NCBI GenBank assembly: GCA_022821905.1
Contig: JAJECS010000020.1
Coordinates: 1-64,000 of the forward strand
Source of the DNA: Chloroflexota bacterium
GTDB lineage: Bacteria; Chloroflexota; UBA11872
Direction of reading: 5' to 3'
DNA: 64,000 bases
Shown here: piece by piece, positions 63,840 through 64,000 of the stretch
How the letters are laid out: each line of letters opens with the position of its first letter
Numbering within the stretch: position 1 is the first letter of the stretch
Program-made: the position numbers and the translations under genes
Notes under the pieces: generated by a model
What the model was told of the DNA's origin: nothing
Database searches by the model: none
The model's input: the letters and a program-made list of their open reading frames with translations, nothing else

Positions 63840-64000
63840 CTACCAGACGAAGGCGAGCACTTCGCCACCGAGTCGGCGTCGTCGCGCCTCGCTGCCGGTC
63901 ATCAATCCACTGGACGTGGAGACCAGGGCCACGCCGATGCCGCCCATCACGCGCGGAATCTCGCGGGCGCGGGTGTAGACGCGGAGGCCTGGGCGGCTCA
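63840..64000 (-). CDS. rpsH: 30S ribosomal protein S8 (C-terminal part, cut by window edge)
   Basis: The last 53 codons read from the window edge: [19 protein letters not shown], then [20 protein letters not shown] and GGEVLAFVW before TAG. The segment STSxGxMT followed by GGEVLAxVW is the C-terminal signature of S8. The 5' part lies right of the window. Confidence 0.94.
   Translation of the reverse strand, partial: SRPGLRVYTRAREIPRVMGGIGVALVSTSSGLMTGSEARRRRLGGEVLAFVW

Overview
The window is a high-GC bacterial chromosome segment with 67 protein-coding genes that I can support, no rRNA or tRNA, no CRISPR array and no insertion sequence. Gene content suggests Chloroflexota, possibly a SAR202-like lineage, and this placement is an inference. 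The pointers are a two-subunit glycine decarboxylase, LL-diaminopimelate aminotransferase, an FchA-type cyclohydrolase beside FolD and MetF, many SDRs, an enolase-superfamily enzyme, a sulfatase-fold hydrolase, an orphan corrinoid protein, and a compact EF-Ts. GTG starts are frequent, and ATGA/GTGA or longer gene overlaps are the rule.

Region 1 (1-7966) is accessory metabolism: a repeat, hydantoinase B, ThpR, a degenerate DXS-like protein, an amidohydrolase, a corrinoid protein, RdgB and two overlapping SDR genes. Region 2 (8009-24023) is a long co-directional housekeeping run: rsmA-pth-mfd-topA, then rpsB-tsf-pyrH-frr-uppS-cdsA-dxr-rseP-ispG, which joins translation, lipid-carrier synthesis and the MEP isoprenoid pathway. 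Region 3 (24053-32900) holds tdh, an EamA transporter, mutS-mutL, an SDR, a palindromic repeat and an alkaline-phosphatase-superfamily hydrolase. Region 4 (33003-35468, minus strand) is a one-carbon operon, metF-fchA-folD, in which FolD has lost its cyclohydrolase residues. Region 5 (35550-41101) is miaA-dapF-dapL-hflX and a ceramidase-like gene.

Region 6 (41091-43223) is the most unusual. It has a solitary tyrosine recombinase with a near-consensus promoter, an HD-domain gene, and a 424-base gene-free gap holding a perfect 13-bp-arm inverted repeat that can be read as an 11-6-11 dif-like site. Across the window I count ten copies of a 9-mer, TTKACATAA. All six copies left of this gap lie on the plus strand. 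All four copies to the right lie on the minus strand, the first of them at the right edge of the gap. Gene strand bias also converges here. I propose a replication terminus with a dif-like site, its recombinase and a polar guiding motif. An operator explanation for the palindrome remains open.

Region 7 (43224-54221) has an enolase-superfamily enzyme, an M23 peptidase with a beta-propeller partner, gcvPB-gcvPA-gcvH, and mazG / SAM hydrolase / M50 protease / HD protein / scpA-scpB. Region 8 (54229-64000, minus strand) is the end of the spc operon plus the alpha operon, read rpsH-rplF-rplR-rpsE-rpmD-rplO-secY-adk-map-infA-rpmJ-rpsM-rpsK-rpsD-rpoA-rplQ-truA-rplM-rpsI. rpsH is cut by the window edge. 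Starts were chosen by hand from family homology and codons, so a few may be off by several codons.
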